64,000 nt of DNA from Phytopseudomonas daroniae (GCF_004327285.1 NZ_QJUI01000005.1:62001-126000), one strand, 5' to 3'. Shown: positions 9,715 to 18,373, counted from the stretch's first letter. The notes: generated by a model not told the origin, from the letters alone. Program-made: numbers and translations.

Positions 9715-10161
9715 ATGAACAAACTGGACAATGCGCTGCTGAATATCCTGATCAAGGATTCACGCACCTCCTTCGCCGATATCGCCCGGCAACTGAACAT
9801 CTCCCGCGCCCACGCCCGCACCCGGGTGCAGGCGCTGGTGGAGAGCGGGGTGATCGAAAAATTCACCGCCGTGGTGAACCCGGAGAAGCTCGGCAAGGGC
9901 ATCTCCACCTTCGTCGATCTGACCGTGGCGCCACACGCCATCGAGGCTGTCGCCGAGCGGCTTTCCGCGACCATGGAAGTGGTCAGCCTGTACATCATGA
10001 GCGACCTGAAAAGCCTGCACATCCATACCCTGACCGACAGCTACGAAACCTTCGATGCCTTCGTCCGCCAGCACATCTTCAATCACCCGGAAATCCTTAC
10101 GGTCGACTGCAAGGCGCTGATGACGCGGGTCAAGCATCGGCGTGGCGGCGCGCGCCTTTGA
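9715..10161 (+). CDS. Lrp/AsnC family transcriptional regulator
   Basis: This 148-residue regulator has the Lrp/AsnC arrangement. Residues 2-50 form a winged helix-turn-helix (DNALLNILIKDSRTSFADIA, then LNISRAHARTRVQAL). Residues about 65-140 form the RAM effector-binding domain. The start at 9715 gives the usual family N-terminus; an upstream start at 9658 would add 19 residues with no family character. It precedes the TRAP dctPQM genes on the same strand with 368 bp between. That gap holds an AT-rich dyad (10385-10409) of the kind Lrp-type proteins can bind. Control of the TRAP operon by an amino or keto acid through this protein is an inference. Confidence 0.88.
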   Translation: MNKLDNALLNILIKDSRTSFADIARQLNISRAHARTRVQALVESGVIEKFTAVVNPEKLGKGISTFVDLTVAPHAIEAVAERLSATMEVVSLYIMSDLKSLHIHTLTDSYETFDAFVRQHIFNHPEILTVDCKALMTRVKHRRGGARL

Positions 10162-10384
10162 AGCGAAATGGCCAGGCCGGCGCACTGCGTTAAAAGCGTG
10201 CCGCCGGTACGTTTTGGTGCACAACTGACATTCGCACGCTCACCACGGCCCTGCTTACCGGAACGTACCCAGATAGCTGACATGACCTGACAAATGTTCA
10301 GTATTCCTGGCCCTGGCTGCCGTTTCGTCACCTCACCAGCATCACCTGCGCCTGTTTTTTGTGCGATCCATTTCTTTGAAAACT
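10162..10384. other. Gap before the dctPQM promoter region
   Basis: No gene is seen here. Together with the two regulatory features that follow it makes up the 368-bp gap between the Lrp-type regulator and dctP. Confidence 0.4.
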
Positions 10385-10409
10385 ACAAGGTAAAAATATT
10401 TATCCTTGT
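10385..10409. promoter_or_regulatory. AT-rich dyad, candidate operator
   Basis: ACAAGG (10385-10390) and CCTTGT (10404-10409) flank an AT-only core, giving an inverted repeat in an otherwise GC-rich genome. It lies 28 bp upstream of the sigma-54 type promoter of dctP. Candidate binders are the adjacent Lrp-type regulator, an enhancer-binding protein, or a DNA-bending protein such as IHF. Confidence 0.45.
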
Positions 10410-10437
10410 AAATCATATAGTTAAAATAATTTTCTCC

Positions 10438-10453
10438 TGGCATGGCAGTTGCT
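10438..10453 (+). promoter_or_regulatory. Sigma-54 (-24/-12) promoter of dctPQM
   Basis: The sequence TGGCATGGCAGTTGCT matches the RpoN consensus TGGCAC-N5-TTGCW. The invariant GG (10439-10440) and GC (10451-10452) are ten bases apart, as required. The predicted transcript starts near 10465, about 65 bases before dctP. No closer promoter is evident. Confidence 0.7.
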
Positions 10454-10529
10454 GAAGGGTCTCCTAAAGCGACTTTACATCCGGCAGGCAAACGCCCGCC
10501 GTAATAGCCACAGTGAAAGGAGAATCCCC

Positions 10530-11639
10530 ATGAGCCTCAATCGACGTAATTTCATCGGCGCCGGCGCCCTCGCGGCAGGTGCTGGTTTGGCTCTGGGCGC
10601 CAGCGGCGTGGCCAGTGCGGCAGTCAGCGGCAAGACCTTCAACTGGAAGATGACCAACGCCTACGCGCCAGGCTCGCCGTTCTACGTGCAGGGCCCGGGC
10701 AGCCCCACCGACTTCTGCAAGCGCGTCGAGGAAATGTCCGGCGGCCGCCTGAAGATCCAGCACTTCGCCGCCGGTGAACTGATTCCCGCGCTGGAGGGCT
10801 TCGACGCCGTCTCCAGTGGCATGGTGGAAATGAACGCGGCGAACGCTTTCTTCTGGGCCGGCAAGATCCCCGCGGCGCAGTTCTTCACCGCCGTACCGTT
10901 CGGCATGAACACCCAGGGCATGAACGCCTGGCTGTACAACGGTGGCGGCCTGAAGCTCTGGGAGGAACTCTACGAGCCCCACGGCCTGGTACCGATGCCG
11001 ATAGGCAACACCGGTACGCAGATGACCGGCTGGTTCCGCCAGCCGCTGGAAAATGTCGATAGCCTCAAGGGCCTGAAGATGCGTATCCCGGGTCTGGCCG
11101 GCAAGGTCTACAGCGAGCTGGATGTGGCCGTGCGTCTGCTGCCGGGCGGCGAGATCTTCCCGGCTCTGGAACGTGGCGTGATCGATGCCGCCGAGTTCGT
11201 CGGCCCCTACCAGGATCGACGCATGGGCCTGCACAAGGCGGCGAAGAACTACTACACCACCGGCTGGCACGAGCCGACCAACGTCACCGAGCTGATCATC
11301 AACAAGCAGGCCTGGGACAGCCTGCCCGCCGACCTGCAGGCGATCGTGCGCACCTGCGCCCAGGCCTGCAACAACGACAGCTGGTCGTGGTGCGACGCGG
11401 TCAACGCCGAGGCCCTGCAGGATCTGGTCAACAACCAGGGCGTCATCGCCCGACCACTGCCGGACGACATCATCAAACGCCTGCACGAGGTCACCCGCGA
11501 CACCCTGTCGAGCATGGCCGCCGCCGACCCGGCGACCAAGAAGGTCTACGAGCACTTCTTCGCCTTCCGCAAGCAGTACATCTCCTGGGCGTCGGTGAGC
11601 GAGAAGGCCTTCATGAACATCGGGATGGACGAGGCATGA
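10530..11639 (+). CDS. dctP: TRAP transporter solute-binding subunit (DctP family, TakP-like)
   Basis: This 369-residue periplasmic binding protein feeds a TRAP transporter. The N-terminus carries a twin-arginine signal (NRRNFIGAGALAAGAGLALG), so it is probably exported folded by Tat. The ligand-site region includes GNTGTQMTGWFR and FVGPYQDRRMGLHKAAKNYY. From memory these resemble the alpha-keto acid binder TakP of Rhodobacter (GNTGVQMGGWFR), so a 2-oxo acid ligand is more likely than a C4-dicarboxylate. The ATG at 10530 follows AAAGGAGAA. The gene overlaps dctQ by an ATGA junction and is preceded by a sigma-54 type promoter. The exact ligand is not fixed by sequence. Confidence 0.87.
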   Translation: MSLNRRNFIGAGALAAGAGLALGASGVASAAVSGKTFNWKMTNAYAPGSPFYVQGPGSPTDFCKRVEEMSGGRLKIQHFAAGELIPALEGFDAVSSGMVEMNAANAFFWAGKIPAAQFFTAVPFGMNTQGMNAWLYNGGGLKLWEELYEPHGLVPMPIGNTGTQMTGWFRQPLENVDSLKGLKMRIPGLAGKVYSELDVAVRLLPGGEIFPALERGVIDAAEFVGPYQDRRMGLHKAAKNYYTTGWHEPTNVTELIINKQAWDSLPADLQAIVRTCAQACNNDSWSWCDAVNAEALQDLVNNQGVIARPLPDDIIKRLHEVTRDTLSSMAAADPATKKVYEHFFAFRKQYISWASVSEKAFMNIGMDEA

Positions 11640-12154
11640 TGTATTTCGTCACCCGTATCGAAGGACTGGTCGAGGCACTGGGCGCCATTGCCCGGGCCTG
11701 TGTGCTGTTACTGGTGCTGCTGGTGTCTTTCGATGTGCTGATGCGCTATCTGTTCGACCTCAGCCCGGTCGCCCTGCAAGAGCTGGAGTGGTACCTGATC
11801 TCGCCCATCGCCCTGCTCGGTATCGCCTACACCCTCAAGCACCGCCAGGACGTGCGCGTGGACTTTCTCTACGAGAAGTTCGGCGTCAAGACCAAGGCGG
11901 CGGTCGATCTGTTCAGTGGTATCGCCACCGCAGCGATCGGCTTCTACATCGCCCGCCTGGCGTTCAACTACACGATGCAGTCCTACAACATGGGCGAAGG
12001 GTCACCCGACCCAGGTGGCTTGCCCTACCGCTTCCTGATCAAGGCCTTCCTGCCCCTGGGTTTCGCCCTGTTCGGTCTGCAAGGTGTGGCCGACAGTCTG
12101 CGTGCCCTGTGCACCCTGCTCCAGCCCGCATCGCCCAGAGAGGTGCGCGCATGA
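11636..12154 (+). CDS. dctQ: TRAP transporter small permease (DctQ family)
   Basis: This 172-residue inner-membrane protein is the four-helix small subunit of the TRAP transporter. It shows the conserved DVLMRYLFDLSPVALQELEWYL stretch (quoted in part) between helices one and two, with the DxxxRY and ELEWYL hallmarks of DctQ. Two tandem ATG codons at 11636 and 11639 are possible starts; the first overlaps the dctP stop, which implies translational coupling. The subunit pairs with DctM encoded immediately downstream through another ATGA overlap. It has no catalytic role of its own but is needed for uptake. Confidence 0.87.
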   Translation: MMYFVTRIEGLVEALGAIARACVLLLVLLVSFDVLMRYLFDLSPVALQELEWYLISPIALLGIAYTLKHRQDVRVDFLYEKFGVKTKAAVDLFSGIATAAIGFYIARLAFNYTMQSYNMGEGSPDPGGLPYRFLIKAFLPLGFALFGLQGVADSLRALCTLLQPASPREVRA

Positions 12155-13476
12155 GCCCCAACGAATGGCTGGCCATCGCCATGGTCATCGGCTTCTTCGC
12201 CATGATGATGGCGGGGGTGCCGGTGGCCATTTCCCTGGCCGTGTCCGGTTTCGTCGCCGGCATGATCGGCTTCGGCCCGATGCTCTTCGCGCTGTTGCCG
12301 GCACGCATGTTCGGCGTGGTCAGCAACTACACCCTGCTGGCGATACCTCTATTTACCTTTATGGGGGTGATGCTGGAGAAGTCCAGGGTCGCCGAAGACA
12401 TGCTCGACACCATCGGCCGCGCCATGGGCGGCCTGAATGGCGGCATGGGCCTGGCGATCATCCTGGTTGGCGTGCTGCTCGGCGCGTCCACCGGTATCGT
12501 CGGTGCTACGGTGGTGACCATCGGCCTGTTGACCCTGCCCACCCTGCTGCGCCGTGGCTACAACAAGACCATCGCCTGCGGCACCATCTGCGCTTCCGGT
12601 ACGCTGGGCCAGATCATCCCGCCAAGCCTGGTGCTGATCCTGCTGTCGGACATCCTCGGCCAGTCGGTGGGCTCGATCTTCGCCGCGGCCTTCATCCCCA
12701 GCCTGGTGCTGGCGCTGATCTACGTGGCCTACATGCTGGTACTGGGCTGGCTGCGCCCGGACTGGGTGCCGGCGATTCCCGCCGAAGAGCGCGCCCTGAC
12801 CAGCCGCAAGCAACTGCTCAAGGACATGGCGCGTAGCGTGCTGCCGCCCTTGCTGTTGGTGATGGCGGTACTCGGCTCGATCATCGGCGGTGTCGCCGCC
12901 CCCACTGAAGCGGCCTCCATGGGTGCTCTCGGCGCGCTGATCATCGCCGCCTGCGCCGGCCGTCTGAGCTGGCCGACACTCAAGGCCACCTTGCATGGCA
13001 CCCTGACCATCAGCGCGATGATCTTTCTCATCCTGCTCTGCTCGCAGCCCTTCTCCCTGGCCTTCCGCGGCCTCGGCGGCGAGGCGCTGGTACACGATAT
13101 GTTCACCATGCTGCCAGGCGGCGAGCTGGGGGCGATCCTGTTCCTCATGGCGGTGCTGTTCGTGCTCGGCTTCTTCCTCGAGTGGATCGAGATTTCCTAT
13201 ATCGCCCTGCCGATGTTCCTGCCCGTATTCATCGCCTACGACACCAATCTGGTGTGGCTGGGCATCCTGGTCGCGCTGAATCTGCAGATGTCGTTCCTGA
13301 CACCTCCGTTCGGCTGGGCGCTGTTCTTCCTCAAGGGCGTCGCGCCACCGGGCATCAGCACACGGGACATCTACATTGGCGCCTTGCCGTACGTGTTCCT
13401 GCAGATGCTCGCCGTGGCCGTGGTGTTCTGCTTCCCGGCCCTGGCCACCTGGCTGCCGGCCGCCATCGGCTGGTAG
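12151..13476 (+). CDS. dctM: TRAP transporter large permease (DctM family)
   Basis: This 441-residue protein with about twelve hydrophobic segments is the large TRAP subunit, which carries Na+-coupled solute across the inner membrane. Family stretches include GVPVAISLAVSGF near the N-terminus, GASTGIVGATVVTIGLLTLP, and ASGTLGQIIPPSLVLILL around residue 150. The length is normal. The ATG at 12151 overlaps the dctQ stop (ATGA), so dctPQM forms one tightly coupled transcription unit. The hydrolase gene begins 67 bp after the stop and may belong to the same transcript. Confidence 0.92.
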   Translation: MSPNEWLAIAMVIGFFAMMMAGVPVAISLAVSGFVAGMIGFGPMLFALLPARMFGVVSNYTLLAIPLFTFMGVMLEKSRVAEDMLDTIGRAMGGLNGGMGLAIILVGVLLGASTGIVGATVVTIGLLTLPTLLRRGYNKTIACGTICASGTLGQIIPPSLVLILLSDILGQSVGSIFAAAFIPSLVLALIYVAYMLVLGWLRPDWVPAIPAEERALTSRKQLLKDMARSVLPPLLLVMAVLGSIIGGVAAPTEAASMGALGALIIAACAGRLSWPTLKATLHGTLTISAMIFLILLCSQPFSLAFRGLGGEALVHDMFTMLPGGELGAILFLMAVLFVLGFFLEWIEISYIALPMFLPVFIAYDTNLVWLGILVALNLQMSFLTPPFGWALFFLKGVAPPGISTRDIYIGALPYVFLQMLAVAVVFCFPALATWLPAAIGW

Positions 13477-13543
13477 TGCCCCCTGCCGTGGCCGCGCCGG
13501 TTATGATCGGCGCGGCTATCACAAGAACGACAAGGATACCCCC

Positions 13544-15127
13544 ATGCTGAAAAGCACCCACGCCACCGGTGGCCTGTTCGTCGCGCCCCACCATCTTGCC
13601 GCCCAGGCCGGGCGCGACGTGCTCAAGGCCGGCGGCAACGCCGTACAGGCGATGGTCGCCGCGGCCGCGACCATCGCCGTGGTCTACCCGCACATGAACG
13701 CCATCGGCGGCGACGGCTTCTGGCTGATCCACGAGCCGGGCAAGCAGCCCCTGGCCATCGATGCCTGCGGCAGCAGTGCCGCCCTCGCCGATCGCGATTT
13801 CTACGCCGGTCACGCGCAGATTCCCAGCCGCGGCCCGCTGGCCGCGCTGACCGTGGCCGGCACCATCGGCGGCTGGGCCGAAGCCCTGGCGCAGACCGCC
13901 CACTGGGGCCCCGGCATGCCGCTGCCCGAGCTGCTGGCCGACGCCATCGGCCACGCCCGTCGCGGTATCGTGGTCAGCCGCAGCCAGGCGCAGCTGACCC
14001 GCAGCAAGCTGGCCGAACTGCAGGATGTACCCGGTTTCGCCGAGGTCTACCTGAACGACGGCCAGGCGCCCGAGGAGGGCGATCTGCTGCGCCAGCCGGC
14101 CCTGGCCGACACCCTGCAGCGCCTGGCCGACGCCGGGCTGGACGACTTCTATCGCGGCGAACTGGCCATGCGCATGGCCGCCGAGCTCGAACGCCTGGGC
14201 AGCCCGTTGCGCCTGGCCGACCTGCAGGCCTACCGGGCGCGTGCGGTCGCACCGCTGAGCGTGCGCCTGCACGACGCCACCCTGTACAACATGCCGCCGC
14301 CGACCCAGGGCCTGGCCTCGCTGCTGATACTCGGCATCTTCGAACAGCTCGGCATCACCCAGGCCGAGGGTTTCGCCCATGTGCACGGGCTGGTCGAAGC
14401 GACCAAGCAGGCGTTCCTGATCCGCGACCGCGTGGTGACCGATCCTGGCCGCGTCCCGGAGGATCCACAAAGCCTGCTCGACATCGCCAACCTGCAACGC
14501 CTGGCTGCCGCCATCGACCCGCGGCAGGCGCTGCCCTGGCCGCAACCGGCCGCGCCGGGCGACACCATCTGGATGGGCTGCATCGATGACCAGGGCCGCG
14601 CCGTCAGTTTCATCCAGAGCGTGTACTGGGAATTCGGCTCCGGGGTGGTGCTACCGTCTACCGGCGTGGCCTGGCAGAACCGTGGCATCAGCTTTTCCCT
14701 CGATCCCGCCGCGCTGCAGAGCCTGGAGCCAGGGCGCAAGCCGTTCCACACCCTCAACCCGGCCCTGGCGCTGTTCGACGATGGCCGCACCCTGAGCTAC
14801 GGCACCATGGGTGGTGAAGGTCAGCCGCAGACCCAGGCGGCGATCCTCAGTCGCTACCGCCTGGGCAGCGACCTGCAGGCCGCGGTCAGTGCACCGCGCT
14901 GGTTACTGGGGCGCACCTGGGGTGATGTCAGTACCACGCTCAAGCTGGAAAACCGCTTCCCCGCCGAGCTGGTCGAACGGCTGCGCCAGGCCGGGCATGT
15001 GGTGGACGTGCTGGACGAGGCCTTCAGCGACACCATGGGCCATGCCGGTGCCCTGCTTCGCCATCCCAACGGCGTGCTGGAAGGTGCCGCCGACCCGCGT
15101 AGCGACGGCAGCGTCTGCGGACTTTGA
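13544..15127 (+). CDS. Gamma-glutamyltransferase-family Ntn hydrolase, no signal peptide
   Basis: This 527-residue protein has the gamma-glutamyltransferase fold and self-cleaves at a Thr that becomes the nucleophile. The predicted catalytic residue is Thr341 in GDTIWMGCIDDQGRAVSF, and conserved features such as NAVQAMVAAAA and MNAIGGDGFW lie near the N-terminus. Unlike secreted GGTs it has no signal peptide, so it should be cytosolic. This resembles the GGT-like amidohydrolases (for example HpxW, acting on oxamate) as well as GGT proper. The ATG at 13544 follows AAGGA. It sits 67 bp after dctM, which suggests that it acts on the imported compound (inference). The substrate is not established. 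Confidence 0.82.
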   Translation: MLKSTHATGGLFVAPHHLAAQAGRDVLKAGGNAVQAMVAAAATIAVVYPHMNAIGGDGFWLIHEPGKQPLAIDACGSSAALADRDFYAGHAQIPSRGPLAALTVAGTIGGWAEALAQTAHWGPGMPLPELLADAIGHARRGIVVSRSQAQLTRSKLAELQDVPGFAEVYLNDGQAPEEGDLLRQPALADTLQRLADAGLDDFYRGELAMRMAAELERLGSPLRLADLQAYRARAVAPLSVRLHDATLYNMPPPTQGLASLLILGIFEQLGITQAEGFAHVHGLVEATKQAFLIRDRVVTDPGRVPEDPQSLLDIANLQRLAAAIDPRQALPWPQPAAPGDTIWMGCIDDQGRAVSFIQSVYWEFGSGVVLPSTGVAWQNRGISFSLDPAALQSLEPGRKPFHTLNPALALFDDGRTLSYGTMGGEGQPQTQAAILSRYRLGSDLQAAVSAPRWLLGRTWGDVSTTLKLENRFPAELVERLRQAGHVVDVLDEAFSDTMGHAGALLRHPNGVLEGAADPRSDGSVCGL

Positions 15128-15191
15128 TAAAGGACTCGCCAGACAGGCGACCGTTGGTTGCAGGCACGCGATAGGAAGGCCGATCAGCCCC

Positions 15192-15257
15192 GTTGCGGTG
15201 GACGTCGCTTTTCACGTCCACCGCAACGGTGGATCGGTGAAGCGTGATCCACCCTAC
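15192..15257. repeat. GTAGG-family palindromic repeat, copy A
   Basis: Two hairpins in tandem: a 14-bp stem (15192-15205 with 15214-15227), then GGTGGATC pairing with GATCCACC and ending in CCTAC at 15257. It lies between convergent stops. It is related to the copies listed below. Confidence 0.7.
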
Positions 15258-15282
15258 ACGCTTTGACGGATACCAAAGCCCC

Positions 15283-15369
15283 GTAGGAGCCGGCTTGCCG
15301 GCGAAGCGATTTCACCCTCGACACGAGCGTGAATTTCGCCACCGCCATCGCCAGCAAGCTGGCTCCTAC
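15283..15369. repeat. REPIN-like pair of REP sequences
   Basis: GTAGGAGCCGGCTTGCCGGC starts the element, and the inverted partner ends it with GGCTCCTAC. This is the classic Pseudomonas REP doublet with the GTAG head that RAYT transposases are known to recognise. It lies between convergent genes. A sister copy is at 41186-41272. Confidence 0.8.
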
Positions 15370-15391
15370 GTTGGTTCTCTATGTCGGGCGA

Positions 15392-16765
15392 TCAGTCCTC
15401 GGTCTTCCAGTTCTTGCGGCTCATGTAATCGCGGGTTTCCTTGACCACGATGCCGGAGAGCAGCAGCAAGCCGATCAGGTTGGGCAGGGCCATCAGGCCG
15501 TTGGCGATATCGGAGAAGGTCCACACCACTTCCAGCGAAGTGACCGCACCCACGAATACCACCATCGAGAAGATCAGCCGGTACGGCATCACCGCCACCC
15601 GGCCCATCAGCCGCTCCATGCAGCGCTCGCCGTAGTACGACCAGCCGAGAATGGTGGTGTAGGCGTAGACCAGCACGCCGATGGTCACCGTGTAGATGCC
15701 CCAGCCGCCGCCAAGGCCCTGCTCCAGGGCCCAGGCGGTCATTGGCGCGCCTTTCAGGCCTTCCTGCGTCCAGGCACCGGTGACGATGATCGCCATGGCG
15801 GTGAAGGTCACCATCACCAGGGTGTCGAGGAAGGTCTGGGTCATCGACACCATGGCCTGGCGCACCGGCTTGTCGGTCTTGGCCGCGGCGGCAGCGATGG
15901 CGCCGGTACCCAGGCCCGACTCGTTGGAGAAGATGCCGCGTGCCACGCCCATCTGCACCGCCAGGATAATGCTGGAACCGAGGAAGCCACCAGCCGCTGC
16001 ACTGCCGCTGAAGGCATCGGTGAACACCAGGGTTATCGCCGCCGGCAACTGGTCGGCGAACACCACCAGCACGGCTATGTTGCTGATGATGTAGAGCACG
16101 ATCATCACCGGCACCACCGCCGCGGCGAAGCGGCCGATGCTCTTGATCCCGCCAATGATCACCACTGCCGTGGCAATGGCCAGAACCAGACCACTGACGG
16201 TCGGCGAAATGCCCCAGGTGTCCTGCAACTGGTGCGCCGCGGTATTGGCCTGAACCATGTTGCCGATGCCGAAGGCGGCGATAGCGCCGAAAATCGCGAA
16301 GGCGATGCCCAGGCTCTTGCCCAGGGTGCCACCGACGCCACGGGTCAGGTAGTACATCGGCCCGCCGCTCTGCTCGCCCTTGGCATCGGTGACCCGGTAC
16401 TTCACGCCCAGCAGCGCTTCCGAGTACTTGGTGGCCATGCCCACCAGGCCGGTCATCCACATCCAGAACAATGCGCCGGGGCCGCCGATACCGATGGCCG
16501 TGGCCACCCCGGCGATATTACCGACACCGATGGTCGCCGCCAGCGAGGTGGCCAGGGCCTGGTAGTGGGAGACGTCACCCGGTACGTCGCCCTTTTCCTT
16601 GCGTTTGACGAAGGCCAGCCAGAAGGCATGGCCGAGCACGCGAAACTGCAGGCCACGCAGGCGAATGGTCAGGTACAGGCCGGTGAGCAGCAACAGGGGG
16701 ATGAGCAGGAATGGCCCCCAGATAAAGCCACTGATGGCCGAAAGCACAGCGAGAAGTTGTTCCAT
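15392..16765 (-). CDS. Alanine/glycine:cation symporter family protein (AGCS), second copy
   Basis: This 457-residue inner-membrane symporter is a paralogue of the one at 940-2364. It carries the same signature, GVGNIAGVATAIGIGGPGAL followed by FWMW, and the GIFSNESGLGTGAIA motif. About eleven membrane segments are seen. The start at 16765 was chosen because AAAAGGA lies eight bases upstream and the product begins at the first membrane helix; the reading frame stays open for 36 more codons upstream but those show no family character. The gene is convergent with the GGT-like hydrolase, with repeats in between. Family members take up alanine, glycine or related amino acids with Na+. Confidence 0.9.
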   Translation of the reverse strand: MEQLLAVLSAISGFIWGPFLLIPLLLLTGLYLTIRLRGLQFRVLGHAFWLAFVKRKEKGDVPGDVSHYQALATSLAATIGVGNIAGVATAIGIGGPGALFWMWMTGLVGMATKYSEALLGVKYRVTDAKGEQSGGPMYYLTRGVGGTLGKSLGIAFAIFGAIAAFGIGNMVQANTAAHQLQDTWGISPTVSGLVLAIATAVVIIGGIKSIGRFAAAVVPVMIVLYIISNIAVLVVFADQLPAAITLVFTDAFSGSAAAGGFLGSSIILAVQMGVARGIFSNESGLGTGAIAAAAAKTDKPVRQAMVSMTQTFLDTLVMVTFTAMAIIVTGAWTQEGLKGAPMTAWALEQGLGGGWGIYTVTIGVLVYAYTTILGWSYYGERCMERLMGRVAVMPYRLIFSMVVFVGAVTSLEVVWTFSDIANGLMALPNLIGLLLLSGIVVKETRDYMSRKNWKTED

Positions 16766-17215
16766 CGAGGATGTCCTTTTTGTTCTATCCATTGCGGCTC
16801 GTGGCCGGCAGGAACGGCGCCAGGGCTGGTAAGCACCAGTACCGAGAGAGTGAACGCAGATGCGTCCGTGCAACGTCAGATGGTGTCGTTACGATCACCT
16901 GGGACGTAACAAAATGTTTGGCGAATCAACCAATTGCGACGCGGGCGATTGTCGCCAGGACAGCAAGGCTATAACAACTTGCTCCCGAAGGGATCCGAAA
17001 AAACGGGAAATTTCGCTGCTGGGTTGCACTGAATCAGGCGTTCACCTCGCTTATCCACCCTATGCCAGGCGTTCGTCAGCAGGGGCTACAGCGCTCCACC
17101 GGAGTAGTCGATCAGCCCAAAGTCGCGGTCGCCGTTGTTACAGTGACTGGCAGCCGCTCAACCAAAGCCCCCAGCGCGCCAAGGGGTAGCACCGCGGGCT
17201 TTGCACGGCTGGCCA
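16766..17215. other. Gene-free stretch upstream of the second AGCS symporter
   Basis: These 450 bp contain no protein-coding signal that I can support. The right end of the symporter promoter region should be here. A short TAGGGTGGATAAGC-like stretch near 17050-17063 (minus strand) looks like a decayed piece of the GTAGG repeat family. With the two broken genes to the right it forms a degenerate zone. Confidence 0.4.
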
Positions 17216-17463
17216 TCAGCATCCCGTCAGCTTCGCCTCACGGCGCTCGCCCGGAAAGAAGAATGGCCGCAGGCGCGCACCCACGCCATTACCGATGAAC
17301 GCTGCCACCAGCCACAGCCAGCCGTGCAGACTGCCGGAGGCGATACCACTGAAGTAGGCGCCGATATTGCCAGGCGCGAACCGTAGCCGAGCAGCAGGCC
17401 ACCGATTACTGCACACAGCAACCTCATGGCTACCCTACCACCCCGCCAGCCTTCACAAACCAA
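17216..17463 (-). pseudogene. Remnant of a YeeE/YedE (sulfur transport) family membrane protein
   Basis: Reading leftward, one frame gives MRLLCAVIGGLLLGYGSRLA. After a frame change near 17385 a second frame continues NIGAYFSGIASGSLHGWLW and GNGVGARLRPFFF to a stop at 17216. Joined, these are the C-terminal part of YeeE/YedE-type transporters, in which a Gly-Cys-Asn motif normally sits at the junction. The Gly-Cys is missing here, so a short deletion caused the frameshift. The N-terminal part of the family is also absent. The remnant is therefore truncated and shifted and should not make a working permease. Confidence 0.7.
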
Positions 17464-17487
17464 CTGAGCCGCGGGGGCAAAGTGTCC

Positions 17488-18145
17488 TCAGAACACCCCG
17501 TCACGGGCCATCGGCGGAGTGAACAGGCCCGCAGGGTCACGGCGCACCGAGCCTTCTTCGATCTCGGCCGCCTCGACGACCTCGATCTGCTCACCACTCA
17601 GGGCTTTCTGTACGCCTTGCTGGGTCAACACGCTGGACAGAATGGCTTTGCCGGAATCGGTGAAGTCATAAACGCTGGACGAGCCCTGTAGCGGCACCGA
17701 TGCCAGGCGCTGGCCCTGGCTGTCGAACACTTCAACCGTGAGAGCGTGGGTCAGCACCACGCCCATGAAGCGCTCGCTTTTCCACTCGCGCACCCGAATC
17801 GACAGCAGCATGGCATCCGCGGACGATGCCTGACGTACCCCGGGCGGCCACGCCCTTGCGTTCGAAACCACCCAGCAGCGACTGCTGCAGCTCCTGCGCC
17901 AGCGGCTTGCCGGAACGGGTATTGACGTCATAGGGGATGTAATAGCTGCCGCGGGTCAGCCCCACGAAATGGCCCTTCTTGTTGCCGGAGAGCACGTAGG
18001 GGCGGTCATCGATCACCTGCACTTCGACGGTCTTGGCGAACGCCTGGGGAACTGTCGGGTAGGCATGGGCATAGTCGATCTTGCGGCCGTTGGAGCAGGC
18101 AACAAGGCTGAGCAACAGCATGAGAAGAGTGCAGCGACGCAACAT
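17488..18145 (-). pseudogene. Frameshifted hypothetical lipoprotein gene
   Basis: The first frame (start at 18145) encodes a lipoprotein signal with lipobox LVAC, then YPTVPQAFAKTVEVQVIDDR and LAQELQQSLLGGFERKGV. Near 17830-17870 coding sense passes to another frame, which continues SSADAMLLSIRVREWKSERF and a well-formed C-terminal part to a stop at 17488. The two halves read as one envelope lipoprotein of about 210 residues. Either a true frameshift or a sequencing error broke it. The family is not recognised. The neighbouring YeeE remnant also being broken favours real decay. Confidence 0.65.
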
Positions 18146-18348
18146 GGAATGTCCTTATAGAGAAGATCGACTCGGCACCCGATCACAGGCGCCTTTTGGC
18201 GGATAGCCAACCGCTATCCGGGAATGCTCGCGATGGCCGTGCCACGCGCGCGGCGCATGGTGCAAAAGCCTCCTGGACATTGCAAGCGACCTCGACGAAG
18301 CGGACGACGGCATGCAGAAAATTGCGATGCACGCACCAATTGCCGGGC

Positions 18349-18373
18349 AAAAAAAGGGAGCCTTGCGGCTCCC
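18349..18373 (-). terminator. Rho-independent terminator of oadA
   Basis: GGGAGCC and GGCTCCC (18356-18362, 18367-18373) close a 4-base loop. On the minus strand they are followed by a run of seven T (18349-18355). It starts 23 bases after the oadA stop. Confidence 0.85.

Noticed and set aside
15192..15369. CRISPR array
   Set aside because: The repeats are palindromic REP units in pairs with no regularly spaced unique spacers. No cas genes occur.
15329..16909. Plus-strand frame of 526 codons over the second AGCS symporter
   Set aside because: His/Gln/Gly-rich translation with no hydrophobic segments. The minus strand has the family signature.
16860..17189. Possible small gene upstream of the YeeE remnant
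   Set aside because: No ribosome site, no family resemblance, and it spans part of a decayed repeat.
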